Shown here piece after piece: positions 34,291 through 43,466 of a stretch of 64,000 nucleotides of DNA (position 1 is the first letter of the stretch; every line of letters begins with the position of its first letter). Under the pieces are notes generated by a model. That model was not told the DNA's origin and did not search any database. It saw only the letters and a program-made list of their open reading frames with translations. Source of the stretch: Chitinophagaceae bacterium. GTDB taxonomy: Bacteria; Bacteroidota; Bacteroidia; Chitinophagales; Chitinophagaceae. The DNA is taken from the NCBI GenBank assembly GCA_016720775.1, contig JADKJX010000009.1:72427-136426 (forward strand), read 5' to 3'. The position numbers were made by a program, and so were the translations under genes.

Positions 34291-34324
34291 AAATTGATAT
34301 GCCCGGATCCGGGCCCTGCAACAG

Positions 34325-34875
34325 CTAGTTCTTTTTTTCGTAAGTGCAGTTAACGGTCAGCTCAACCGTTTCAGCAATGTTGTTCTTTACACCTGCGGGT
34401 ATCTTTATGTTGTAATCTTTGGGCTTTATTTTAAAAGTGGAAGTTGCCGAGATGCTCCCCTTTTTTATAGTAAGCTTGCCGGGTACCGATACTTCTTTGG
34501 TTACCCCATGAATACTTAAGTTCCCGGAAACCGTTACGTTATAAATACCGTCTTTACCAAAATTCATATCCTTCAGGTTGCTGATGGTGCCTTTAAAGGT
34601 TGATTTTGGATATTTAGCACTTTCTATATAATCCTCATTGAAATGTTCTTCCATCAAAGCCTTTTTAAAATGGAAGGCATTATTAAGCAGCGAAAACTGG
34701 AGGTCACCGGTAGCGGTATTCACGATGCTTATCACCTGGTTGTTATCTGCTTTTATATCCTCCATTATGGTAGAAGAAAAGAAAGAGATGTAACCATTCT
34801 TTGTAAAAATAACTGGGCCGTGCCATTGAGGTAAAAGCAAAACAACAGTAAACTGATCACTGCAATTTTTTTCAT
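34325..34875 (-). CDS. YceI family periplasmic protein, frameshifted after the signal peptide
   Basis: The YceI-like body (about 165 residues) reads VIFTKNGYISFFSSTIMEDI, then NNAFHFKKALMEEHFNEDYI, ESAKYPKSTFKGTI, GNLSIHGVTKEVSVPGKLTI and ends CTYEKKN: the lipocalin-like polyisoprenoid-binding fold. In the frame starting at ATG 34875 there is a clear signal peptide, MKKIAVISLLLFCFYLNGTA followed by Q, but that frame stops soon after. The two frames meet at 34813, where CAG-GTT would need two G (C on the + strand) and only one is present. Restoring it gives signal peptide + AQVIFTKNGY, a normal exported YceI. It lies 8 bases after the OB-fold gene, likely an operon. Role in the family: isoprenoid binding or stress, often unclear. 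Confidence 0.82.
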
Positions 34876-34883
34876 GGAGTATT

Positions 34884-35321
34884 TTATTTGGTAAATGGAT
34901 AACCTCTTACTAAGAACACATCTCCGGGTAGGCCCATTTCGGCATCGCCACTGATGTAACCACTGCAGATGCCTTTAACGGTAACAGAGGCTCCCTCTTT
35001 TACTGCGTTCGTTTTTTCTTCCATGGTACAATTAATATAGGCACCCGAAACGGGTGTTTTTATGAGTATGATCTGCTGATCTTGCTGGTTGAGTGCCAGT
35101 CGGGCCACTTCCCCGGTTACCTGTACCACCTTATCGGTGTAAAGTGTTCTTGCTTTTGCAGAATCTGTAATGAAATTATTGTATAATTCGGTGGCCGTGA
35201 TCTTTACTCCGCTGGCATCCTTCACCTCTTTATGTGGCTTATTCCACAGCATATAACCCGTAATGGCTGCCGCCAGCACAATACATATTGCTGCTATAAG
35301 GATTATTCTCTTCCTGCTCAT
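34884..35321 (-). CDS. OB-fold putative lipid/nucleic-acid-binding protein (tRNA_anti-like)
   Basis: A 145-residue protein. An N-terminal membrane helix (IILIAAICIVLAAAITGYML) anchors it, and residues 40-140 look like an OB fold: TATELYNNFITDSAKARTLY, DKVVQVTGEVARLALNQQDQ, VKEGASVTVKGICSGYISGD. This matches the tRNA_anti-like family common in Bacteroidota next to YceI genes. Extracytoplasmic location is likely, so nucleic-acid binding is doubtful. It lies between recR and the YceI gene on the same strand. Confidence 0.75.
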   Translation of the reverse strand: MSRKRIILIAAICIVLAAAITGYMLWNKPHKEVKDASGVKITATELYNNFITDSAKARTLYTDKVVQVTGEVARLALNQQDQQIILIKTPVSGAYINCTMEEKTNAVKEGASVTVKGICSGYISGDAEMGLPGDVFLVRGYPFTK

Positions 35322-35362
35322 TCCAGGATATGAATCGGAAGCAGGAGGAAAAAGGTTGCTAA

Positions 35363-36001
35363 TTAACTGCCTGAAAGGATAAAATTCTCGACCGGGATGC
35401 GGTTGCTGATGCTTTTTGCCAGGGTCATCTCATCGGCGTATTCCAGTTCGCCACCAAAGGAAATGCCCCGGGCAATGGTGGTGATCTTTACGGGCCGGGG
35501 TTTGGCACCCTGGGCAGCCAGTTTTTTACTGATATAATATATAGTGGTATCGCCCTGGATGGTAGGACTGAGTGCAAAGATGATCTCAGTAATTCCCTCT
35601 TTTGAAATACGATCAACTAACGAATCAATGGTCAGTTCTTCGGGCCCGATGCCATCCAGCGGGGAGATGATGCCGCCCAGTACATGATAGATGCCATTGA
35701 ACTGTTGGGTGCTTTCAATGGCGATCACATCCCGGATATTTTCCACCACGCAAAGCATATCCTGCCTGCGCATGGCATTGCTGCAGATGTTACAAAGTGC
35801 TGCATCGGAAATATTGTAACAGCGCCGGCAGAATTTTATTTCGTTCCGCATTTTTGCGATCACCTCACTGAACTGGTTTACTTCGGCATTATCCTGCTTG
35901 ATGAGATGCAGCACCAGGCGCAATGCCGTTTTCTTGCCAATGCCGGGCAATTTGGCAAATTCATTTACTGCATTTTCTAAAAGGGAAGAGGAGAAGATCA
36001 T
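35363..36001 (-). CDS. recR: Recombination mediator RecR
   Basis: A 212-residue protein of the RecFOR gap-repair pathway that helps load RecA. Landmarks in order: the HhH region FAKLPGIGKKTALRLVLHLI, the zinc finger FCRRCYNISDAALCNICSN (four Cys), and the Toprim domain beginning LCVVENIRDVIAIES, with GGELEYADEMTLAKSISNR near the C-terminus. Length is normal. An in-window operon with the OB-fold and YceI genes is possible (41-base gap). Confidence 0.95.
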   Translation of the reverse strand: MIFSSSLLENAVNEFAKLPGIGKKTALRLVLHLIKQDNAEVNQFSEVIAKMRNEIKFCRRCYNISDAALCNICSNAMRRQDMLCVVENIRDVIAIESTQQFNGIYHVLGGIISPLDGIGPEELTIDSLVDRISKEGITEIIFALSPTIQGDTTIYYISKKLAAQGAKPRPVKITTIARGISFGGELEYADEMTLAKSISNRIPVENFILSGS

Positions 36002-36027
36002 GGTATAAAGTTAATGGATAATGGGGC

Positions 36028-36128
36028 AATGGATAATTGATAATTTTTCAAATTCAAAACACCCGGTTGTATAGTTTACTGCTTTGAAATTGGGGCATTA
36101 TCCATTTTAAAATTATCAATTATCCATT
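36028..36128. repeat. Intergenic element with perfect 20-bp inverted repeat arms
   Basis: AATGGATAATTGATAATTTT (36028-36047) is repeated in perfect inverted form at 36109-36128, enclosing 61 bases. GGGGCA precedes the ATGG/TTATCC core on both sides. The right arm overlaps the stop codon (36127-36129) of the next gene. The size and symmetry suggest a small miniature palindromic element. Confidence 0.55.
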
Positions 36129-37515
36129 ACAATTTTATATCCCGCTCGTTATCCCAGTTAGCTTTTATACTTAGCTTCTGCGGAAGCGTGGTCACTTTTT
36201 CGGGTTGCAGTTTTTTTGAATAATCGCCGTGGTCCCACTTGCCGTTTTGATTTGCGTCGAATAATATCCGTACCTCGTATTCACCAGGCGTCAGCATCTT
36301 GTTGCTCCATTCCATAGTCTTTACGGGGAAACTTTCCTTCACTTCCTCACCCTGTACAAACTGCAACAGGGGATGTTTGCCCAGGTCGAGGTTGCTGAAC
36401 CGCAATACCACGTTGCCATAATCTTCCTGTCTTCTTGTGATAAAACGTATGGTATCCTGTTTTGCAAGATGATTGCCTGATGAATCGGAAACAGCGGTAG
36501 TGTCCATTACCAGCCGGTAGTGCGTTTCCTGCTGCCAGGCAACAGCCAGGCTGAGCCGGGTTCGGTTGCTGTCGATGCTCCATGTTGCAGGGATCCGTTT
36601 GTAATTACTGTCGGTTAAAACCAGTTTTGCCGTATCAAATTTCTTAAGTGGCTTATTAAAACTTATTTCAAAAGGGGAGAGCAGGTCCTGGGATTGATAA
36701 GAGACGGGTAAGGAAAACCGTAACTTTTTTTCAGGAGTGGGCTTGGTAGTTGCTGCAATGCGGCTCTCTTTTTCAAGTGCAGATGCATATAATATTACCG
36801 GCGTAGTGGTTGCCGAAACACGGATGTCTGCATCGGCAAAGGCAAATAATTCCTTTTTTGAATTGTATGTCTTTCCGCCATCGCCATCCTTTAATGCATA
36901 TATTTTGAAATTGCCTTCCGGCAGGTTAATGAAACTGAAGCTGCCGTCGCCTGCAAGCCGGGCCATGTAATCGGGCTTTCTTTTTTGTACGGAAGAATCA
37001 TCTGCATTCCGGTAAAGTAAAGCAATTAAGGTGCTGTCGGCCTTACCGGTTTCGGCTACCAATACCTTTCCATCCAGTGTAAGTGAATCAATATTGTTTC
37101 CGGTGGAGAATACAAAAGTAAAATCCTTCATCGGGTTCCCTTCATTATTATCAACGATGGCTTTGCCAAAATTGATGCTGTAGGTGGTATTGGGTAACAG
37201 GGTGTCTTTGAGTTTTACAGTCACCGTTCTTAATTTGTAATCGATCTGCGGTTGTCTTTTAGGAAAGGGAGAGATGAGCACATTGGTCTGCACTTCTTTC
37301 AACTCGATGTATTCATTAAATGTGAGGGTGATCTTATTGCCCGTTACATTGGTGCTGTGTATTTTGGGCGATGCACTTACCAATACCGGGGGAATGGAAT
37401 CTCTTGGCCCGCCCGTTGGCATTCCGATCTGTGCACAGCCGCCACTGCTTATTGCAAAAAAATAAATGAGCGAAGCAGAAAAAAGAAGATAAAGTAACCT
37501 GTTCAATTTCATCAA
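36127..37515 (-). CDS. Lipoprotein with bacterial Ig-like domain
   Basis: A 462-residue exported protein. The N-terminus is a lipoprotein signal (FFAISSGGCAQIG, Cys at about 27; a second Met follows the first). Next comes PTGGPRDSIPPVLVSASPK and TLTFNEYIELKEVQTNVLIS, typical of the SbsA-like Big_5 Ig-like domain found at the start of many Bacteroidota lipoproteins. A middle beta domain (GDGSFSFINLPEGNFKIYAL) follows, and the C-terminus (YEVRILFDANQNGKWDHGDY) resembles the conserved end of these proteins. Expected in the outer membrane. Function unknown. Confidence 0.85.
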   Translation of the reverse strand: MMKLNRLLYLLFSASLIYFFAISSGGCAQIGMPTGGPRDSIPPVLVSASPKIHSTNVTGNKITLTFNEYIELKEVQTNVLISPFPKRQPQIDYKLRTVTVKLKDTLLPNTTYSINFGKAIVDNNEGNPMKDFTFVFSTGNNIDSLTLDGKVLVAETGKADSTLIALLYRNADDSSVQKRKPDYMARLAGDGSFSFINLPEGNFKIYALKDGDGGKTYNSKKELFAFADADIRVSATTTPVILYASALEKESRIAATTKPTPEKKLRFSLPVSYQSQDLLSPFEISFNKPLKKFDTAKLVLTDSNYKRIPATWSIDSNRTRLSLAVAWQQETHYRLVMDTTAVSDSSGNHLAKQDTIRFITRRQEDYGNVVLRFSNLDLGKHPLLQFVQGEEVKESFPVKTMEWSNKMLTPGEYEVRILFDANQNGKWDHGDYSKKLQPEKVTTLPQKLSIKANWDNERDIKL

Positions 37516-37581
37516 GGACTTTTGAATTACAAACTTAACCCGTTTGGTTTGTTTGTTTCGTTTTTAAATCATAAAAATCCT

Positions 37582-40500
37582 TTAATCTGCTTCTTCTTCC
37601 TGCAGGTCGTGCAGGGCTACGGCCAGTTTGTTGTTCTTTACAAAGTTGCACCAATGGCAGTCTTCTTTGCCACAGCCTGTATAAAAATCACGTGCCTGTA
37701 TCTTATGCCACACGTCGGTGATCTGTTGTTTTACCGTTTCCATATCCTGCGGGGAGATGACAATTTTTTCTTTCCGGTATTCTCCTTTCTTATCCGGCTC
37801 CACAAAATCAAATTCGGTGCTGATCACTTTCCAGTCTTTCTGTTCGTAATTATCCACGAGTATCTTATAAAAAACGGCCTGCCGCCAGTAGTCGCCGCCA
37901 TTTGGGTCTTTGTCATGGGGTGCTTTCATTTTTGGAATGGCATTCTCTATGTTGCCGCTTTTATAGTCCACCACATTCACTTCCTTGCCGTTGAACTCCA
38001 GCTTATCTAACTTACCTTTTAAGGGAACGCTGTTGTAAACAATGCCCCGTATGTTTCGCTCAACGGCTACCACTTTATTCCAGGAGTTAATGTATTTATC
38101 ATAGTAGTTGCGCAATACTTCATCGCCGTATTCCATCCGCCGGTCGAATGCTTCTTTGGTAAAATTTTCGCGGTGACGGTTCATGTACCAGTTGAAATCT
38201 GCGATCATGTCTTCCTTCGGAGAGAATTTATCCTGTTTGCCATCCTGCATCTTGCGGAATAATTTTTCCAATGCATGATGTATGGCACTTCCGAATTCCG
38301 TGGCTTCGCTTTTGCCGGATGGAATGCGGATGAGGTTTCGGTAATAAAAATTCAACGGGCAGTTGAGGTAACTGTTCAGGGCGGTTACGTTCATCACAAA
38401 TTTATCCAGCAGGCTGCTGATGAAGTCTTCTTCGGCCTGTTCGATCTCGGGTGCCTGTGCGGTAAAATGCAATAGTTCAAATTCCATTTGCTGTTCTGGT
38501 GAAAGCGCTATTTTTCCTACCGGTAAATTATGTTCCTCCTGTATCTCTGCAATGAACATAGAAGGTTCCAGTTCTTTGCCATCGTTCCGGAATTTTGAAT
38601 ATGAGATATAAAGATGTTTTTCGGCACGGGTCAGCGCCACATAGAATAAACGTCGTAATTCTTCTTCATCGGTAGAAGTTGGCTGCGAAAGGAACATGGT
38701 ATCCGGCAGTTTATAGCCACCACCCGGTTTGCGTTTCTTTTCCCAGAAAGAGGCATTGGCGCCGGTAAAGAAAACATATTCAAACTCAAGTCCTTTGCTT
38801 CCATGCGCAGTTAGCAGGTTAACGCCCTTGTCTGTACCACCAACCTGGTTCATGGCAAGAGGTATTCCTTCTTTTTCCATGAGGTCAAAAATGCTGATCA
38901 GTTCTTCCAGGTCCAGCATCGGGTTCCGGCCGCATTCGTCTTTTATGAAATCGAACAAAGCGGTCAGCAATTGCATCAATGCGATCTTATCATCACTCTG
39001 CATGATGTAATTCAGTATGCCGGCATTTTGTATGATGTGTTCAAATAATTCAGGCAGGGTGATATTGGGCACATCAGCAATCAGGCTTTCGATGATGCGG
39101 CTGAAACTTTTTAAACCTTCGTGAATTCCGTTATCAAATAAATTCTGCGCAGGCTTATTGGCCTTATCATATAGAAGCTTCCGGATCGAAGCAGGTTCTT
39201 CTTTGTACCGGAGTGCATTTACTTCAACGGCCAGTTTGGCAATTTCAATCGGTGGTATCTTATAAAAATCATAGTGCAGGATCTCGAAAAGCATTTCATC
39301 GCCGCCATAGGGAATGTCATGCTCCGCATTCAGGTAACGTAGTATCTGTACAATTTTGCCGGTAAAAGGATGTACCAGCACATCAATGCTCCGTTTGCTG
39401 TAGACCGGGATATTTTTTAAACGAAAATACCTGGCAAGTTCCTCGCCGTATTTATTTTCCTTGTAAATAACGGCGATCCTTCCCGGTTCTGTCTTTTGCT
39501 GCAACAGGGCATAAACCCGGTTGGTAATGTCAGCCATTTCTTCTTTCACCGAATTGTATTCATGCAGGGAAGGTTTATTGGTTAATTCGTTGATCCGCTC
39601 ATTGGAAGAAACCAATTCTTTACTCAGTCCATCGATCTGCTTAACCAGGCGTTCATCATTCCGGTTGATCAAAGTTTTAGAAATATCCAGTATGGGTTGT
39701 GTGCTGCGGTAATTATTTGTCAGTACAACGGTCAACAGGTCTTTCGAATACCTCGTTGCAAAGGCCAGCATATTCTCCACGTTGGCGCCCTGGAACCGGT
39801 AAATACTCTGGTCATCATCGCCCACTACAAAAACATTTGGTTTGTCCCAATAGCTGATGAGCTGCTGTACCAGTTTGTTTTGCGTACCGCTGGTATCCTG
39901 GTATTCATCCACCAGCAGGTATTGAAATTTTTCCTGGTAATTGGCAAGTATGTTTTTATTCTCTTCAAACACGGTGATCACCCAGTTGATCATGTCGTCA
40001 AAATCGTAGCGGTTTCTCCTGCGCAAAAGTTTTTGAAAATTGTCAAACTCATTTACCGCTGCCCGGAGTTTTTCCATTTTCTCTTTTTCTTCTTCGATCT
40101 TGTCGGTTCGCACATCTCCTTTCCTGAATTCTTTCACCGCCCGTTTGGCAATGTATTCATCCCGGTTGGGGAGGTCAGCAATGTATTCATCGATCTTTTG
40201 ATTGATGAATACAGGTGCCCATCCTTCCCGTTTCATGGACGAAAATAAATTCCGGAGATTGTTGATCTCAAAATATACATCGCCCCGGTATCTTTTCAGC
40301 GGATGATTTTTTGGAAAGGCATCGATCAGTTGTTTAAAGAGTTCGATCGTTTCCAGTTCCGAAACTGCATCCAGCGAAGTTTTTTCAAACAGGTTCAGGT
40401 TATCCTTGATCACATCATTGCAAAACGCATGAAAGGTATTGATGGATACTTTGTAGGCATCGGCGCCAATGAACTGTTGCAACCGTTTGCGCATGGCAAT

Positions 40501-40728
40501 GGTGCCTGCATCGGTATAAGTCAGGCAAAGAATATTTTCGGGCAGGGCATCGGTGTCCAGTAATATCTTCCCGATCCTGGCTGCCAGTATCTGTGTTTTA
40601 CCGGTGCCCGGCCCGGCGATTACCATCACGGGCCCATCAATAGTATCAACGGCTTTGCGCTGCTGCTCATTGAGTTTTTGATACTCCTGGTTAAATTTAT
40701 CCTGTAAGTTCTGTTTGTAGGATTGCAT
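37582..40728 (-). CDS. UvrD/Rep-like helicase fused to PD-(D/E)XK nuclease domain
   Basis: A 1048-residue protein. Helicase part: QRKAVDTIDGPVMVIAGPGT then GKTQILA (motif I), YLLVDEYQDTSGTQ (II), VVGDDDQSIYRFQGA (III), TNNYRST (IV), LLTAHGSKGLEFEYVFFTGA (V) and RRLFYVALTRAEKHLY (VI). C-terminal part (after about residue 760): FGSAIHHALEKLF, VNVVDYKSGN (nuclease Asp-Lys motif) and CGKEDCHWCNF, a cysteine cluster that probably holds an iron-sulfur site as in AddB/RecB-type nucleases. An exonuclease/helicase for double-strand break processing or phage DNA defence is inferred. It ends 66 bases before the Ig-like lipoprotein gene. Confidence 0.92.
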   Translation of the reverse strand: MQSYKQNLQDKFNQEYQKLNEQQRKAVDTIDGPVMVIAGPGTGKTQILAARIGKILLDTDALPENILCLTYTDAGTIAMRKRLQQFIGADAYKVSINTFHAFCNDVIKDNLNLFEKTSLDAVSELETIELFKQLIDAFPKNHPLKRYRGDVYFEINNLRNLFSSMKREGWAPVFINQKIDEYIADLPNRDEYIAKRAVKEFRKGDVRTDKIEEEKEKMEKLRAAVNEFDNFQKLLRRRNRYDFDDMINWVITVFEENKNILANYQEKFQYLLVDEYQDTSGTQNKLVQQLISYWDKPNVFVVGDDDQSIYRFQGANVENMLAFATRYSKDLLTVVLTNNYRSTQPILDISKTLINRNDERLVKQIDGLSKELVSSNERINELTNKPSLHEYNSVKEEMADITNRVYALLQQKTEPGRIAVIYKENKYGEELARYFRLKNIPVYSKRSIDVLVHPFTGKIVQILRYLNAEHDIPYGGDEMLFEILHYDFYKIPPIEIAKLAVEVNALRYKEEPASIRKLLYDKANKPAQNLFDNGIHEGLKSFSRIIESLIADVPNITLPELFEHIIQNAGILNYIMQSDDKIALMQLLTALFDFIKDECGRNPMLDLEELISIFDLMEKEGIPLAMNQVGGTDKGVNLLTAHGSKGLEFEYVFFTGANASFWEKKRKPGGGYKLPDTMFLSQPTSTDEEELRRLFYVALTRAEKHLYISYSKFRNDGKELEPSMFIAEIQEEHNLPVGKIALSPEQQMEFELLHFTAQAPEIEQAEEDFISSLLDKFVMNVTALNSYLNCPLNFYYRNLIRIPSGKSEATEFGSAIHHALEKLFRKMQDGKQDKFSPKEDMIADFNWYMNRHRENFTKEAFDRRMEYGDEVLRNYYDKYINSWNKVVAVERNIRGIVYNSVPLKGKLDKLEFNGKEVNVVDYKSGNIENAIPKMKAPHDKDPNGGDYWRQAVFYKILVDNYEQKDWKVISTEFDFVEPDKKGEYRKEKIVISPQDMETVKQQITDVWHKIQARDFYTGCGKEDCHWCNFVKNNKLAVALHDLQEEEAD

Positions 40729-40754
40729 TTAGTTCACCGTTTATACAACTAAGT

Positions 40755-42014
40755 TTAAAAAACTGATCTGCACCGATACATCTCTCTTATAAAAAATATT
40801 CCATCAAATTTGTGATGCCAGGCTGTTTTCAGGCTGTTGAAATGATCGTGCCCCTTCATAAAAAATTCAGACCTGTCACCCGGATTCTCCCTGTTGAATT
40901 TGCTGAGATCGGTAAATGCAAAATTATAGGATTCGTTTATCCAGTTTTCAAAACCATTTTTCTTAGGGTCCTTTACCGTTTCAGTTTTTGCAGCTGTTAT
41001 GCGACCGGCAGTGCCCTTGTAAGATGCAAAGCCCAGGGTATATGTTTTTAATGCCGGGCTTTTAATGGCATCAAACACTGAGCCCATATAATTATATACA
41101 TCAATATAACTGTTGTCGTAATGTCCGGCATCTTTTGAGATATGGGCATTTTGTGCCCACACAATTATTTTATCTGTTGGATATTTTACATTGCTCAGCC
41201 ACAAGAGATTTTGCGCCATTTGTTTATCCCTTTCGTTAAAAACCACCTGGGGACGGTTTGCGTTGCGGCTGCGGCTGTTTTCCGAAACCAGGTTGTCCAG
41301 CACCACCATCCAGAAATCGTCAGCCGGTAAAACCTTCCCCAACTGGGCTTTAATAGCAAGCAGGTAATTGAGCTGCCTGCTGTATTGCGTAGTATCTTTT
41401 AGTGTACTTCTTTTGCAGGAATCGATAAGTGGAAAAATTTCTGTAGCATAATTGGGTTCCTTTGTTATTGGCAGGTTGTGCGATTGCAAAACACTGTCCA
41501 GTTTTTTAGAAAGATACCTGGAGGAATAATTAAGCACCAGCTGGTTATCGAAACCCGCCAGCTGCATGGGACTGGCCGAGAATTGTGTTTTTGGAATATA
41601 CCTTTTAAAGAGGTCCTGGCAGGCATCACAAAGGGACCAGACCGGGAATATATTGCCTTGTGAAAAAATAACAACATCACTTTGGTTTTTAGGCAGGTTG
41701 CTCCAGCCATAAGTTAATCCAAAGAAATCACTTTCAAATGCCAGTACAGTAAAGCCCTTTTTTTCGTGCAGGTACTTTATTAACCTGGTTTTTGCCAGGT
41801 AAGCAGGCGCATCGCCATGATCCTGTTCGCCAAGCATCACAATCCGGGCGTCTCCAATGGCATTGCCAATGGCTTCCAGGTCAGCAAAATCAACCGAGTC
41901 AGGCTGGACAGTATTAATAGCAACCGTATTTTGTTGTATATACTTTTTTATGTCCTGTGCATCCGAATAAAAAAAAGCAATTACTAAGATCAATAAAGAG
42001 AAAATTTGTTTCAC
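40755..42014 (-). CDS. Erythromycin esterase-like protein, exported
   Basis: A 419-residue protein with a signal peptide (IFSLLILVIAFFYSDA). The family core is visible: RIVMLGEQDHGDAPAYLAKT, FTVLAFESDFFGLTYGW, the central VWSLCDACQDLFKRY, and IIVWAQNAHISKDAGHYDNS. In characterised macrolide esterases the first block carries the catalytic His; here the usual G-E-x-T-H-G reads GEQDHG, so the His is kept. Many members are not resistance enzymes, and export makes a cytoplasmic drug-inactivation role doubtful. A role in envelope or small-ester hydrolysis is inferred. Confidence 0.8.
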   Translation of the reverse strand: MKQIFSLLILVIAFFYSDAQDIKKYIQQNTVAINTVQPDSVDFADLEAIGNAIGDARIVMLGEQDHGDAPAYLAKTRLIKYLHEKKGFTVLAFESDFFGLTYGWSNLPKNQSDVVIFSQGNIFPVWSLCDACQDLFKRYIPKTQFSASPMQLAGFDNQLVLNYSSRYLSKKLDSVLQSHNLPITKEPNYATEIFPLIDSCKRSTLKDTTQYSRQLNYLLAIKAQLGKVLPADDFWMVVLDNLVSENSRSRNANRPQVVFNERDKQMAQNLLWLSNVKYPTDKIIVWAQNAHISKDAGHYDNSYIDVYNYMGSVFDAIKSPALKTYTLGFASYKGTAGRITAAKTETVKDPKKNGFENWINESYNFAFTDLSKFNRENPGDRSEFFMKGHDHFNSLKTAWHHKFDGIFFIREMYRCRSVF

Positions 42015-42125
42015 AAAGTCAGTTTACGTGAATGTAGAAGGAATAGTTATTAAATATAAGTACAAATGTGTGTGACAAAGAAACAAAATGAAAATATTGT
42101 TGTTATAATGTTCACACGTTAAAAT

Positions 42126-42599
42126 ATGAGTAAAGTTTACAGTCTTAAAACCGTACAGAACATTCCTGTTTCATTGGATAAAGCCTGGGATTTTTTCAGC
42201 AACCCATCCAATCTACAGGCAATAACGCCCGGTAACCTGGGGTTTAAGATCATTTCCAAATATCATGGCGAAAAAATGTATGCCGGGCAGGTCATTGAAT
42301 ATAAAGTAAGTCCGCTGTTGGGTATTCCCTTATACTGGATGACGGAGATAACCCATGTGGAAGACAAAAAATATTTTGTGGATGAACAGCGCTATGGGCC
42401 TTACAGCATGTGGCATCACCAGCATCATTTTAAAACAATTGATGGAGGCTTAGAGATGACAGACATCATACACTACAAATTACCGCTTTGGTTTTTAGGA
42501 GATATAGCCAACAGCCTGTTTGTAAAAAAACAAATAGATCAGATATTTGAGTATCGTTTTAAAAAGGTGGAAGAGTTGTTTGGAAAATCCAGCGTTTAA
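42126..42599 (+). CDS. SRPBCC family protein
   Basis: A 157-residue protein with the START/Bet v1-like order: VQNIPVSLDKAWDFFSNPSN (strand 1 and helix 1), LQAITPGNLGFKII, then GQVIEYKVSPLLGIPLYWMT, GPYSMWHHQHHFKTIDGGLE and a C-terminal helix (QIDQIFEYRFKKVEELF). Such proteins bind a hydrophobic ligand in a deep pocket; the subfamily is often annotated as cell-division-inhibitor-like without proof. It is divergent from the esterase gene across a 111-base gap. Own promoter not obvious. Confidence 0.82.
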   Translation: MSKVYSLKTVQNIPVSLDKAWDFFSNPSNLQAITPGNLGFKIISKYHGEKMYAGQVIEYKVSPLLGIPLYWMTEITHVEDKKYFVDEQRYGPYSMWHHQHHFKTIDGGLEMTDIIHYKLPLWFLGDIANSLFVKKQIDQIFEYRFKKVEELFGKSSV

Positions 42600-42674
42600 A
42601 ATTGTTGAATATAGTTTAAATGTTGAAGGTTGTTGTTTGTCGGTTTTTAAACCATGTTCAACTTTTCAACTAAA

Positions 42675-43337
42675 TTACCCCGGCATTCTCGTTATATACT
42701 TTTCGATCTGCTTTATCTGGTCAACGATCTGCGGCGTGGTTGGTTTATAGCCCTTGGCTTTTCTGAAATATTCTTTCGCTGCCCTGAATTCCCGTTTGTT
42801 CATCATGATGGAGCAGAGCTGTAAATAAGCGGCTGCATTATTTTCATTATCTGGCAACCCGGCTCTGATGGCCTGGCGGATATAACTCTCGGCCTGCTTC
42901 AGATCTCCTTTCTGCATGCTCAGCATACCCAACTGGAGTTTATTAGGTCCTTCGGCCTGCTTGGTCAATGAACCGCCGCCCAGTGACAGGCTTTTCTTCA
43001 TATTCTTTTCAGCACTTTCAAAATTCTGGTCCACCATGTCAAGATTTCCTTTGATGGTATAATATACAGAACGTACCGGTTTGATGAGTAGGGCAGGAAA
43101 CCAGATATTATTCACCACTTTTTTAGCTCCTTCCATGTCGCCTTCTTCCATGTAGGTTTGTATGAGGCGCATGGGCCCGAACAGGAAATGACCGACGATG
43201 AGTACAACAGCAATGAGGTAGAGCACGAAGGATGGCCAGAAACTGGTTTGCATATGTGTAAAAATGGCCAGTCCCAGGAAAAGGGCACCCAGCCATAATC
43301 GGTATTTGATAACTACATTCAGCCACTTCATGTTCAT
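42675..43337 (-). CDS. Membrane-anchored TPR protein
   Basis: A 220-residue protein with two N-terminal membrane helices (LWLGALFLGLAIFTHM and SFVLYLIAVVLIVGHFLFG) and a soluble part of about three TPR-like units: NLDMVDQNFESAEKNMKKSL, MLSMQKGDLKQAESYIRQAI, SIMMNKREFRAAKEYFRKAK. TPRs bind protein partners; the partner is unknown. The start ATG at 43337 is the first Met of a normal positive-inside N-terminus. It converges on the SRPBCC gene across a 75-base gap with partly self-complementary sequence (GTTGAAGGTTG with CAACTTTTCAAC). Confidence 0.75.
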   Translation of the reverse strand: MNMKWLNVVIKYRLWLGALFLGLAIFTHMQTSFWPSFVLYLIAVVLIVGHFLFGPMRLIQTYMEEGDMEGAKKVVNNIWFPALLIKPVRSVYYTIKGNLDMVDQNFESAEKNMKKSLSLGGGSLTKQAEGPNKLQLGMLSMQKGDLKQAESYIRQAIRAGLPDNENNAAAYLQLCSIMMNKREFRAAKEYFRKAKGYKPTTPQIVDQIKQIEKYITRMPG

Positions 43338-43401
43338 AAAATTTAGGAGGGCAAAGATAAGGCTTGAGCAATGATTTAAGAATGATGCTGTAAGATTGCA
43401 G

Positions 43402-43466
43402 GAATACCGTTATTTTTGCCCTCCAAAATCCGGTAAATCAGTATGAATACCGGTATTTTTGGCCCT
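43402..43466 (+). repeat. Duplicated TATTTTTG box before tRNA-Arg
   Basis: GAATACCGTTATTTTTGCCCT (43402-43422) is nearly repeated at 43445-43466 as GAATACCGGTATTTTTGGCC, then CT. The first copy has a consensus -7 box (43411-43418) placed to start transcription about 37 bases before the tRNA. The second ends inside the tRNA acceptor stem and cannot be its promoter. Confidence 0.5.

Noticed and set aside
37522..38010. A 162-codon + strand frame
   Set aside because: Overlaps the nuclease end of the helicase gene on the other strand and has no recognisable domain.
39697..40248. A 183-codon + strand frame opposite the helicase gene
   Set aside because: Antisense to conserved helicase motifs; low-information composition.
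40755..42014. A macrolide resistance gene
   Set aside because: It belongs to the erythromycin esterase superfamily, but it is exported and the first motif differs from characterised esterases, so resistance is not supported.
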